Assembly: GCA_030144725.1 (NCBI GenBank)
Contig: JASKMD010000017.1
Span: 9,385,029-9,449,028 of the forward strand
Reading direction: 5' to 3'
From: Haematococcus lacustris
Lineage: Eukaryota; Chlorophyta; Chlorophyceae; Chlamydomonadales; Haematococcaceae
Length of the DNA: 64,000 bases
In this document: positions 45,073 to 55,817 of the stretch, piece by piece
Layout: every line of letters begins with the position of its first letter
Position numbering within the stretch: the stretch's first letter is position 1
Made by a program: the position numbers and the translations under genes
Notes under the pieces: model-generated
What the model was told of the DNA's origin: nothing
Database searches by the model: none
Seen by the model: the letters and a program-made list of their open reading frames with translations, nothing else

Positions 45073-47363
45073 CTACTGCCCCATGTCCGTGAGGAATGTG
45101 GCCAGCTGCTTCATCTTGGCTGCTGAGGCCGCCTTCTGCCGCTCCACCACCGCCAGCAAACCCCTCAGCTCCTCCTCTGCCTCAGCCAGCCTGGCACTCA
45201 GCCCCTGCACCTCAGCCTGCGCCTGATCAGCCGTGGCAGCTGCTGCGCTGTGTGCTTGCTGCTCAGCCTGCAGCACAGCCGCCACCAGCACAGCAACAGC
45301 TCGGCCGCCTCAGTCACAGCAGCCTTGCACAACAGCTCTAGGCCAGGGCTGTGTGACCCTCCAGCGTGCAGTGGCAACAGTGCAGACCTGCTGGCTGCAG
45401 TATTAATTCACGCCGATGGTGATGGCTTACACCGCTCCAGCCGTGCAGTTGGGCCCAGCTGTACGGTCCAAGGTCGAGGCGTAGGGTCTCGGGTCAGGGT
45501 CTAAGGTGATGTCCCCGCACTAAGCTACACACCCTGGGTATGGTCTAAGGTGTGCTTGGCTCTAGTGCTCAGGGTCTCAGGTCAAGGTGAGGTAAGTCAA
45601 TGAAAGTTTAGTCGAGGTAAACTCATTTGAAATAAGGTAAGGTGAGTCAAGGTAAGGTATGGTGCGGTGAGTGAAGGTCATCTGGCATAGGCTTAGTCTG
45701 TAGAGTGCATGGCTGAGGGTCACCGCAAGTCCCACATACCATTCCCACTACAGCTGCTGCCGGCCTCCTGCACCTGCCATTGCTGCTGCGGCTCCCAGTC
45801 CCACTGGAGGCAAGGCACAGCGTGGCTATGCGTGTGATCAGCCAGCGGCTCCGGCCCTCCATTGAGCTCCCCTCACCTTGAGCTCGACAGCCTTGGCCTG
45901 CAGCTGCTCCCTCAGGCTGACAGCAGCCGCCTGCACCTCCTGCACCTGGGCCTGTGCACCCTGCACCTCCCGGGCAGCGGCCTCTGCTGCGCCCCGGGCG
46001 GCGTCCCGCTCTTCCCGCAGCCGCGCCTCACGCCGCTCATACAGCTCTGCAGGGAAAGCGCAGCACACAGCACCACACACCTGCTGCTGTTACAGCTGCG
46101 GCTGCGGCTGATGCTGCAGCTGCTGCTGGTATCAAACAAACGCTGCCCACAGTGCAGCTCCGTGTGCAGTCATGAGTGCAGCGCTGATAGCTGTACCGCT
46201 CAGCCGCACACTGTGAGCACTGACGAGCTTGACTCAGCAGCCTCCCTGCGCCTCCCTCTCTGCCTCTGCGAGACCTGCAGGGCGCCTCCCCTGCTGCTCA
46301 CGTTTCCCCTCCCCCGCCCTCACCCTTCACACGCTCCACCTCCTCCGCGACATGGTGGATCATGCCATCCTTGGCGGCCAGGTCCCCCTCCAGGCCCTTC
46401 AGCCGTGCTGCAGCCGCCTGTGCCGCTGCCTCAGCCTCAGCCTGCTTAGCGCTGGCCTCGGCCACCTGCACGCTCATCGCCTCCAGCGCCGCCTCTCCTG
46501 CCTCAACCTCGGCTCTGGGCAAGGTGCAGCGTGCGGTACAGAATGAAGTGTGACTCCATGGTGTGACACCAGCAGGACACCCTTCTCCCTCCGCCCTCCA
46601 CTCTGCCTGCCCCCTCCTAAACCCCCCAGACCATCAACACCCCTCCCCTGCCATCCCACCCCCTGCCATCCCTGTGCTCTCACGCCTCCTGCCCCTCCTC
46701 TCCCTTCCCACTCCTGGCCCTTCCCATCCCATCCCATCCCATCCCATCCAACCCTCCCTCTCCCGCCTACACCTCCCCCCTCCTGGCCCTTCCCACCAAG
46801 TCCACCCCTCCCACCCCTTCCCCATCCTTGCCCCTCCCACCTCATCCACCCCTCCCACCCCTCCCTCCCTACCTGAGGCTGGCCTTCTCTGCAGCGTCCT
46901 CCTCCGCCTGCCGGGCCGCCTGCCCCTCCACCTCCTCCAGCCCGCGCCGAGTGTCATCCAGCTCAGCCGCTAGGTCCTGCAGCTCTGCCTTGAGGGAGGA
47001 GATGGTCTCGTGGGCGCTGTCCAGCATGGCCTTCTTGATCTGCACTCACACCCCAACACCAGCCCTTGCTCCAGCCCTGCCAGGCGTCACACTCAGCCAG
47101 GGCTTGCTCCAGTATGCCAGCAGCACTGGGGGCCAACTACCACGCAGCTGGTGATGATGCTTGCATGCTGCCACGGCTCTACCACCAGCTCCGCACGCGG
47201 CTCGCCCAGGCCTTCACCACTGCCGCTCTCATCAATGCTGCCGAGCAGACTGACAGTGAAAACAGGTGGGTTGCAAACAGCAGCAGCACCAGCAGCACCA
47301 GCTCCAGTTGACCCGTTTGGTAGTCCAACACACGTGCTACAGCAGGCACGGTCCTCTGCTACA

Positions 47364-47412
<49 letters not shown>

Positions 47413-50400
47413 CCCAGCCTAAGCTCAGCCCAGCCTACACCTGCCAGCCCAGCCCTAGTGCCTGCACCTGGCCCCTGCCACAACACCGACTCGCAGACCT
47501 GCCGCCATCGTCAGCTCCCTCACAGACCTCATCAGACACACAGCACCAGCAGCTGCAGCCCACCTTGACTGCGTCTTCGGCCGCAGACAGTTTGCTGGTC
47601 AGCAGCTGCAGCTGGGCAGCGGCCTGCCGGGCCTCCTCCTGGACCCTGGACAGGCTGGTTTCCAGAGCTGCCACCCGCTGAGCCGCCTCGTCCGCCTGCT
47701 TGCGCTGGTGAGCCTGCAGGCAGGCTGGCAGGCAGGGAAGCTCGCTCACGCCATGATGCTGTGACTCTCAACTCTCTGGGGCTCATACGGCAAAGCCGCA
47801 GGGGCGATGCAGGTGACGATTGCGGTACCTCACAGGGTGCAGCACACCTGTGAACTCGAGTGTGACTTGGGCGGTGTCACACAGCAGTGATGCGTGGGTC
47901 AGCGGAAAAGCGTCACGGAAACAGTGGAGGGCGGCGTCGGCACCAACACCAGCACAGCGCCAATGAAATACCCTGCCGCACTCGACCACTAACTTGTGCA
48001 TCGCTCAGCCGCCTCTCCGCCTCTTGCCAGGCCTGCTTCGCGCGCTGTGCCTCCTCCCGCAAAAGATCGCGCTCGGCCGCCACGTTGCGCAAGGTGGACA
48101 GCTCCGCGGTCAATGCCTCAACACGCTGCGGCCCCACACCTCGCAGCTGCGCCGCCAGAGAGTCGCGCTCCTTTTGCAATATCTGCATCTAGCGCGGAGT
48201 TCAAGGTCTTCAAAAGGCGGTTTAAAAAGGCGAGGTCGAGGCCCTGGCGCGGGGCAGCTCGAGACCGAAGCCAGCGGACACGGAGCGTAGCGACGTGGCC
48301 GCTGGCTGAGGTCGAGAGCTGTCCCGCGCCAGGGCCGAGACCGAGCCTTTTTCAACTGCCTAAACCGGCCCAGGCGACTCCATTATCTAGTGTAATTGAG
48401 TTTTACGTAGGCGAAGCTCTATTGGCGCGGCGAAGCCGCGCAATGTGATGCTTCTTGTCACCTGCGATGGTGTTGGCCGGCTGTTACGAGTTCGTTGGCA
48501 ACCACTTTTGTTAATACACCAGGTCGCTGCAGTTAATGATTCTTAAAACGAGGTCTATTAACGATTAGAATTGAGTAAAACTCAATTACAATATGATAAA
48601 CCCCCGGGACCAGGGTGGCGGGCCGTTAGGACCTGTGACGCGGTGTGACGTACCTGGATGTGGCTCTTCTGCTGCCCAACCACGGTGCTCAGGTCCGCGA
48701 CTAAGCTCTCGTGCTCGCGCTGCTTGCCAGTCGCGACCCGCAGTGCCGCCTGCACCTCCAGCAACTCCGCGCGAGCTGCACTGGCTGCTTCCTGCAGCCC
48801 GCTGCTCTCGCGCTCCCCCTCCTACGGCGTTTCAGTGCGCGGGGGCTACAGGCATCAAGGGTGAGAGCGAGAGGCTGCAGTTGACAAGGCTGCGCAGCAC
48901 TCGCCTTCAGCGCGAACTGCAGCTGTACTTTTAGGAAGTTCAGCTGCTCCTGCAGCACGCTGCGCTCTTGGGCGGCGATGGCACTCGCTGCTGCTTTGCC
49001 CCGCTCCTCTGCGACGGCAGCCTCTGCGGCCAGTGCCACGCGCAGCTCCTCAGCGGCTGCCTGCTTGGTTGCTTGCACGTCCTGCAGGAAGGCAGGCAGG
49101 CAAGCAGGCAGGCAGACGCTGGATACAGGTAGAGGTCGGGGCCAGGGACGTGGAGTAATGTGTGCACCTTACACGTGAGCTATGATGCCAGCAAGCAACC
49201 TGCATTACTGGGCAGGTGCAGAACACTTCCTGCTTCAGAGCATGCTTAGCTCTGGCTGGGCTGGGGCGTGAGGGGCAGAGCCAAGGGGGCAGTGGCTCAC
49301 CCCTCAGCCTACCATGGGACGCAGGAGCCCACGCCTGGCTAGTGCTGTGATTGGCACACAAGCACGCATCCCAGTACACTGGTCAAAGCGCTTGGTGCAC
49401 TAGCTGGCACAGGTCTTTGTGTGGCAAAGTGGCTAGGCAAAACAGCAACCAAGCTCGTGGGGAAATGAGGGAGAAGGGGGCGCTATGCACTGACAAACAA
49501 GAACGGCATGATGGCACAGGGCAATGTCCTGTTGGCGCATGTGTTAGGCTGGTGGTGGCTGAGTTGACTAGAACTGCCCGCACCTTGCTGTGCTGCTGCT
49601 GCTGGGCACCCAGGCTGCTGCTGAGCACACTGATCTGGGCGGTCAGCTCCACCTCCCTCCGCCCAGCTTCCTGCAGGCCCTGCTCTGCGACAGCCAGCTT
49701 GGCCTTCAGGCTGTCCACCTGGGTGCATGACCCCACACCCGCACCAACCCCTCATCAAGGGAAGCGGCTCCGTGAAGTGTGACTGCCAGCACGAAATGTG
49801 AGGGAGCACATGTGGCGCGACTGCCATGGCTGAATGTGACTTCTGACGTGCAATGTGGTCTTGCATCTTGTGGTTTTGCTCGCCTAGATGCGCGCCGGGC
49901 GGGCCCGGAACTGGCAGCGGTACCTGAGCGGTTGCGTCTGCCATTGTCTGCGCAATCTGGGTCGTCATGCCCACCGCCACCGCGTTGCTCTGCTGCACGG
50001 CGGCCTCCATGGCACTAACGCGCTGCTCCGCTGCGGCAACCGCCGCCCGTGCTGCTGACGCATCCGCCATCGCGGCCTGCAGCTTGTCGGCCAGCGCCTT
50101 CTCGGACTCCTGTGCCCGCCGCCTGTCTTCCTCTAGTGCGGCAGCAGCGCGGCGAGCCTCGGCCAGGCTCGCCTCAGCGGTCGCCCGAGCTTCGTCACGA
50201 ACCCTGCAACGCCAACCACGTGATGCCGACATCGAATGCTCACTCGGGTTCTGTGCGCGTGTCGATCCGACCTTGCCGTGCTGCCGCTTGCTTGCGTGTG
50301 CTGGCTGGCAACACTGCTGCGCAACGCCGCATGCTGGCTGATGACGCTGCTCCTGGCTGTGCTTACCTGTGCAGCTGTTCATCCAAGACTGATATCCTGC

Positions 50401-52322
50401 TCTTGGCAGCTTCCTCCTGCCGCATCAGCTGACCTGCCTTCTCCTGTGCCTCGCTGGCAGCACGGCGTGCAGCCTCAGCCTCTGAGCTGCAGGTGATAGC
50501 AATGCCAAGGACCACAGCTCAGCTTGAGCTGGGCCACGGCTGGAGGCCAGCAGATGTTGGGCAATGCTGGCAGGCAGTGAGGCACAAGTCAGATACAAGC
50601 ACAAGCAGTTGACCCTTAGACCTGCCTGGAGTTATGACTCCCCGCTGCCTACTGTCCCCTTCCCACTGGCCACCTTCCACCCACAGAGCGCGGGACACAG
50701 CCTGGGCAGCCTCCTTGTAGCCCTCCTCCACCCTGCGATGCGCCTCGTCCTCAGCAGCAGCCACGGCGGCGGCCATGCGCTGCTGGGCTGCGCTGCTCTC
50801 CTCACTGCGGACCCGGAGCTCCTCTGCGCTATCACCAGGGGCAGCAGGGGGGCCAGGAGCAGGCCCAGGGCACAGGGCTGTGAGCAGCGACAGCCTCCAA
50901 CACCACTGCCATCACCACTCGCAGCATCAGCAGCAACACAATCAGCAGTGGCTGCAGCAGCAGGAGCAGTGGGGCCCTGCAAAGCAGCAGCGCCCTCTGT
51001 CCCTGTGCACATGCCAGAGCTGCTGCCAGCGGAGGCACTCAGAGGTGTTGATGCAAGCAGGCAGCTGTCCCACCTGCCAGGGCCACCAGCTGTTTGCGCA
51101 GCTGCTCACACTCTGCCTTCAGGGCACGCAGCGCCCGCTCCTCCAGCTGCCCTGTCTGCACCGCCGCATCCACCAAGTACACCTTGCGCACCAGGGACAC
51201 AGTGCCGGGCCCCACCCGCTGCTGCTGCTGCCACTGGCCACCGGCTGTGGGCCCAGTCCAGGTAGTCTGGTCCCAGGCTGCTGTTTCGCCCCCTGGGCCC
51301 GGGGCAGGCCCTCCCTGCCCTGGGCCTCGTGGGGGGCCGGCTGGGCGGCGTGAGGCGTTCATGTTCATGGGGTTGGTGGGCTGGCGCTGACTGGCACTGA
51401 TGCCTGAGGGTGGGGGGGGCCCCAGCTGCTGCTGCTGCTCATGCTGGGAAGGCAGTGGGGCCGAGGACCACAGCTGCTGCTGCTGCTGCTGCTGTGATCT
51501 GAGCCGAGTAGGTGATGTCTGCCAGGGGGCAGTGTGCATGTCCGCCCCTGTGCTGGCCCCAGTGTGCTGCTGCTGCTGCTGCGTCTGGCGCTTGTGCAAG
51601 CCTGCCATGGCCGCATTGATGTGGGGTGTGTGCAGAGCCTGAGCGGGCTGCTGCTGCTGCAGGCTGCCTGGCTGCACTGCTGCCGCCCCTGTCCCTGCCG
51701 CTTCAAACGTCTGCAGCTGCACAGCTGCTGACTGCTGCACCTCATGCACATCAAAGATAGTGGTCATGGCCTGTGCACTCGACATGTTGTCCAGCTGGCT
51801 GACTTGTGGCAGCACGCTCAGCAGTGCTTGCCGGTAGTTGCTGAGCTGGCACAAGGGGTTTCCAGCTACTGACAGCTCCCTCAGGGCAACGCAGGCCGCC
51901 AGCACGGCGCAGGGCTGCAAGCCAGCCAGCAGGTTGCTCTTGATGTTTAGTATGCGCAGCCTGCTGCCTGGGCCTGACAGCGGAGTCAAGCCTTGCAAAC
52001 TGGTGAGGCTGTTGTACGCCAGGTTCAGGTGCACCAGGTTGGTCAAACCGTGGAGGTTGCCTAGCGTCCCAGCTAGGCGGTTGCTTGCCAGGTTCAGGGA
52101 TGTCAGGCTGACCAGGCTGGACAGGCCTGCCACGTGGGCTATAGCGTTGGATGACAAGTTCAGCTCCACCAGGGATGTGCAGTGCTCCAAGCCCTCTGTG
52201 CTGGAAATGTTGTTCGCATGGAGGCACACACTCTTTATGCCTGGCAGGCGCTGTTGCAGCTCAGGCACCTGGAAGCAGCTGACCAAGCCTTGGCCAATGC
52301 GTGAGACCGAACGATCAGCCAT
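45073..52322 (-). CDS. VFL1: VFL1 / LRRCC1 homologue: leucine-rich repeat plus coiled-coil basal-body protein
   Basis: About 13 exons read leftward: 52322-51074, about 50820-50690, about 50487-50366, 50203-49922, about 49720-49585, 49082-48905, about 48818-48655, about 48188-47996, about 47714-47572, about 47046-46873, about 46515-46321, about 46050-45881, and a last exon ending at the stop at 45073; about 1,100 residues. It starts MADRSVSRIGQGLVSCF. Leucine-rich repeats follow (VCLHANNISSTEGLE, VELNLSSNAIAHVAGL, HLNLAYNSLTSLQGL, RILNIKSNLLAGL), capped by AGNPLCQLSNYRQALLSVLP as in LRRCC1. A Gln/Pro-rich linker comes next, and from residue about 390 an almost unbroken Ala/Glu/Arg coiled coil. 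This architecture and size match human LRRCC1 and Chlamydomonas VFL1, which mark one side of the basal body and control flagellar number. The intron after 48905 has a GC donor. Two small inverted-repeat insertions lie in the intron between 48188 and 48655. Confidence 0.8.
48224..48352. repeat. imperfect foldback in a VFL1 intron
   Basis: Arms 48224-48278 and 48299-48352 are imperfect reverse complements (AAAAAGGC...GCCCTGGCGCGG against CCGCGCCAGGGC...GCCTTTTT), with about 20 nt between. Confidence 0.75.
48391..48590. mobile_element. 200-bp MITE-like element in a VFL1 intron
   Basis: Perfect 16-bp terminal inverted repeats: TGTAATTGAGTTTTAC at 48391-48406 and its reverse complement at 48575-48590. 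The interior is AT-richer than its surroundings and non-coding. Confidence 0.65.
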
Positions 52323-52636
52323 TCGTGTGCAGGACCGCTGGTCCTTCTGCTACCACCATCGCATTATCAATTGGCGAACCACGTGGTATGAGAGATGCCC
52401 CTACACAAGACCCTGCCTGCTGCGCGTGGGTGTATGTGGCGCAGGATGTCGCCTGTATATTTGTACTTTTGAAAGTGGGATGTAAAGTTTTGATGAAAAC
52501 ATGCTGCCTTGATACAGAGCACGACACGCATCGCAGCACTAAGGGGGTGTCGCCAGCACATTCACAGGTATTGCTTGCCGGTGGCAACATGTATTCAAGT
52601 GTATGTTACTCATGCCATACTCATGCCATGTAAGTT

Positions 52637-52678
52637 ACACTGTAGCCAAAGATCCCTACACTGTAGCCAAAGATCCCT
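52637..52678. repeat. 21-bp tandem duplication next to Fanzor copy D
   Basis: The unit ACACTGTAGCCAAAGATCCC plus T occurs twice in tandem, abutting the hairpin end of copy D. Confidence 0.8.
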
Positions 52679-52679
52679 A

Positions 52680-52905
52680 CAGCCCTCATGCTGCACCAAA
52701 ACAAAGCATGAGTTGTAATCAAACACAGGCTGCGAGCTCATACAACCCACACACATCCCCTTTGCGAGGGGGTTGATGTTTGTTTTTGTTGGGATTGTCA
52801 TGCTGTACGCTCAGCGGTACAGCTCAGTGGGGCGTTTCCCTCGGGCGACGGCACAGCGGCGAATGCTCTGCGCGGCTATCTTGTCCTGGTCATCCGGCCT
52901 GCGGT
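52680..52905 (-). pseudogene. Fanzor family 1 remnant (copy D): 3' tail and last codons
   Basis: Minus strand. Codons at about 52816-52905 give a diverged RuvC-III and tail (DDQDKIAAQSIRRCAV then KRPTELYR and stop), homologous to YDRDVSAALNIRRCAV of copy B. Downstream, the CCCCT/AGGGG stem is conserved (52757-52761 and 52767-52771; loop changed) and so is the terminal hairpin (52685-52692 and 52705-52712). The middle of the tail is deleted. It lies in the upstream region of VFL1. Confidence 0.75.
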
Positions 52906-53401
52906 GAAATGCGATGTTAATGTGTCATGTCATGCGGAACATTTTCAGCTCATACACGTGTGTAGCGTCAGGCTAGTATTAATGATGCAGAAATACAAAG
53001 TTACAAAGTTACTTACGCCGTGTGATTACGTAATTACGTGTGTAGTTACATGTAGTTTACATGTAATTACATACGAATTGGCATGTATATGCATTGTTAC
53101 ACATCTACATGTAATCACAAAGACACAAAGTTACGCGCGTAATTACATGTAATTACGTACTGTTACATGCAGTTCTGCCTTCGCGTTGACGCCGGTGCAG
53201 TTTGGGACGCCGGCGCAAGGACACGATGTAACCTGGCACATAACTACATCGGCTGTTGTGCATTGCTTTGCGTACACACTCGCATACTTCATTATTGCCA
53301 ATTGTCAAAGCAATTGTTGCAACCGGTTTCTCGTTCATTGCGTGTCAGTAACGTGAAAACAGTGTTAGCAACACCATCGCCGTGTCCAGACAAGGCAGGC
53401 C
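52906..53401. other. intergenic, AT-rich low-complexity DNA
   Basis: Reiterated TTACATGTAATTACGT-type motifs at about 52990-53170 form many short palindromes. No gene seen; the right part is the probable 3' flank of the ClpP gene. Confidence 0.5.
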
Positions 53402-55598
53402 CTAGGCTAGTGCACTGTCAATCTTGTCGCGCGCATTGCGCGTCCTCGGTACTGGCTTCTCCGTCGCATCCTCAGGCAATGCATCGGGCGGGCTGTCAGG
53501 CTCATCGGCAAGCTCGCTAGACTGCTCCATCATCTCCTTGTACTGCTCCTTGCTGATCTTCTTGACTTTGAACCATGGAGTGCCTGCAAGATTAAGCGGC
53601 ACCCCCTTTGATGGCATTCCAAACAATGTTAAGGTGCACTGAGCTGCCCCTTTTTACACCAACATAATGCTTTGCTGACCTAACCTGCCACTGACCTGGT
53701 GCCTGGCTGGGCATGTACGGCTCAGTCTCTACGCTCCTGAACCTCCAAGAAGGTGTGGTGACCAGGAAGGGGTCCCCGTCCATGATGCTGCGCTTGTTCA
53801 TGTCGTTGTAGTCGGTGACATGCTCCTCCTTCACCTGTGCTCACGCCACCATGTGCACTGGGCCCCATGGCATCAGCACAAGCATTGCTGTGTGACAGTG
53901 TGACAACTGGTATGCAAAGGTATGAGGCACCAGATGATCATGACGACACAGCAAGCCAGCTAAGTGCAGGTATGATGGCCCAATCAGGGTGGCGGCTCAA
54001 TCCTGCTAACCCCACAGCTGCATGGTTGCATGGTCACAGGTGCAGCCTGTCTGCTCCCATGCTAGCCAGCGCTCGCTGCCAGACAGTGCACTGACCTTGG
54101 GGAAGCGGCGTGTGGAGCCTGACACCTCGAACACCGCCTCTGGGCCACCAATGATGTGGTCTATGATGCCATACTCCTTGGCCTCCAGCGGTGACATGTA
54201 GCGGTCACGGTCTGTGTCCTCCTCAATCTTCTTCAGTGGCTGGCCCTGAGCCATCAGCAAGGCGCACCAAGCAGCAACACCAGGAGTGAGTTGGGCAAGG
54301 CAGCAGCTGAGGCTGAGGCTGAAGTGCAGGAGCAAAGGGGCAACTGGCCAGACACAAACTAGGGCATGCAGCTATAGGAGGCAAAACATCCATAGCCTGG
54401 TTTACAGAGCTCTGCCCAAGAAGTGGCTGGTGTAACCTTCCTACATGATGTGCTCATATCACACTAAAGCTCAGGTGCCATATCAACTGCCACATGACAT
54501 GTGTGATGACACACAGAGCAGCCTCAGCTTCAGGAGCAGCTCATGTCAGGCACCCTGGCGACCCAGTCCTGCTACCTTTGCTGTGCTGCCTCCAGGAACT
54601 CACCGTGCAATCTGCCATAATGCGGTTCAGGTTAGCCTTGTGGTACATGATCTCCTTGGCCTGCAGTGCCATGCAATACAAAGGCATGACCATAACTTTG
54701 ACTCCAGTCTCCATGAGCCATCACCGCACCCAGCTCACCACCTGGCCCATGCTGCTGTGTGTCAGTGCCACTTGTGCTGCCGCTGCCGCTGCTGCTGCTG
54801 CTGCTGAACCTCATTTGCTAGCAGCTGGCGTCGCAACTCGTCTCTGCATGTAGCCAGCCGGGTTCATATAAAGCTGCCAGTCTAGTGGGTCTGCCAGTCA
54901 AGCACACCTGGATTTCAATGTCCACTGCTTGCCCACTGGCACCGCCCAATGGCTGGTGAATCATGATGCGAGAGTTTGGCATGCTGTACCGCTTCCCTTT
55001 CTTGCCCGCCCCAAGGAGGAAGGCACCCATAGAGGCTGCCAAGCCAAAACAGTAGGTTTGCACATCTGCCCGGCATAGAAGCATTGCATCATAGATGCCC
55101 ATGCCTGCTGTGACAGAGCCACCTGCAAGCAACGAGGAGCTGACCAGTGTGTCAGCCCCACATGGTTAGCACAGACTGGGTGGGCAAGTTGTGCCAAGCC
55201 CTGCCTGGTGAATTGATAAAGATCTTGAGGTCCTTTGTAGGGTCTTGCGAGTCAAGCAGCAGCAGCTGGCTGATGATGGCGTCGGCGCTGAAGTCCTCAA
55301 CTTCCCCGCCCATGAAAATGATCCGCTGCCGGAGCAGCAGGCCAAAGGGATCGCCTTGCATTTCGGCTGTCCGTGGCGCCAAAATTGGCTGATTGTTCAG
55401 CACAGGCTGCACCCATGGCCGATCCCAGCCCTTTGGCTTCAGCACATTCTCCCGGCTGCCGTGCTCTGTCCAGCCCCGCGAGCTCCCTGATAGGCTAGCA
55501 AAAGTCCGCAGGGTTGAGCGTCGGCAAGGGGAGCGTGGCGTGATGGTGGCCGTTGAGCCGAAGCACTGTGCAGTTAGGGCCATCGCTACGTGACCCAC
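53402..55598 (-). CDS. CLPP4: plastid-type ClpP protease subunit, CLPP4-like
   Basis: Six exons read leftward: 55598-55205, 55122-54908, 54660-54604, 54245-54096, 53834-53696, 53583-53402. Phases agree and the exons sum to 1137 nt (378 residues). The N-terminus ([20 protein letters not shown]) is Ser/Thr/Arg-rich, like a plastid transit peptide; the second Met at 55583 is an alternative start. ClpP core: [35 protein letters not shown], catalytic Ser in [13 protein letters not shown], catalytic His in [15 protein letters not shown], catalytic Asp in [18 protein letters not shown]. The triad is intact, so this is a ClpP rather than an inactive ClpR. The GKRYSMPN...QAVDIEIQ segment resembles plant CLPP4 more than CLPP5. 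About 110 residues extend past the core and end in an acidic tail. The first intron has a GC donor. The exact subunit name is a judgement from memory of the family. Confidence 0.85.
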
Positions 55599-55817
55599 CG
55601 CTGGCCGTCCACAAGCAGCGACTAGGTTACCAAGCTTTGTAAACTCGATTAAGTCTCACATTCTTACTATGCCGCAAAACTCATAGCCGGCTGGGCTGAC
55701 AGTGTCACGAGCATACAATTCAATTACATGCTACTGTCGCTGCATCAGCCCGGCAACCCCGCTGCTCTCCTGCAGCTTAGCTTATAGACGTGCTGGCTTT
55801 TGACGGATGTTCTGCAC
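55599..55817. promoter_or_regulatory. divergent intergenic region between CLPP4-like and SIZ1-like genes
   Basis: About 220 bp separate the two divergent start codons, so it should hold both promoters. No defined motif recognised. Confidence 0.45.
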
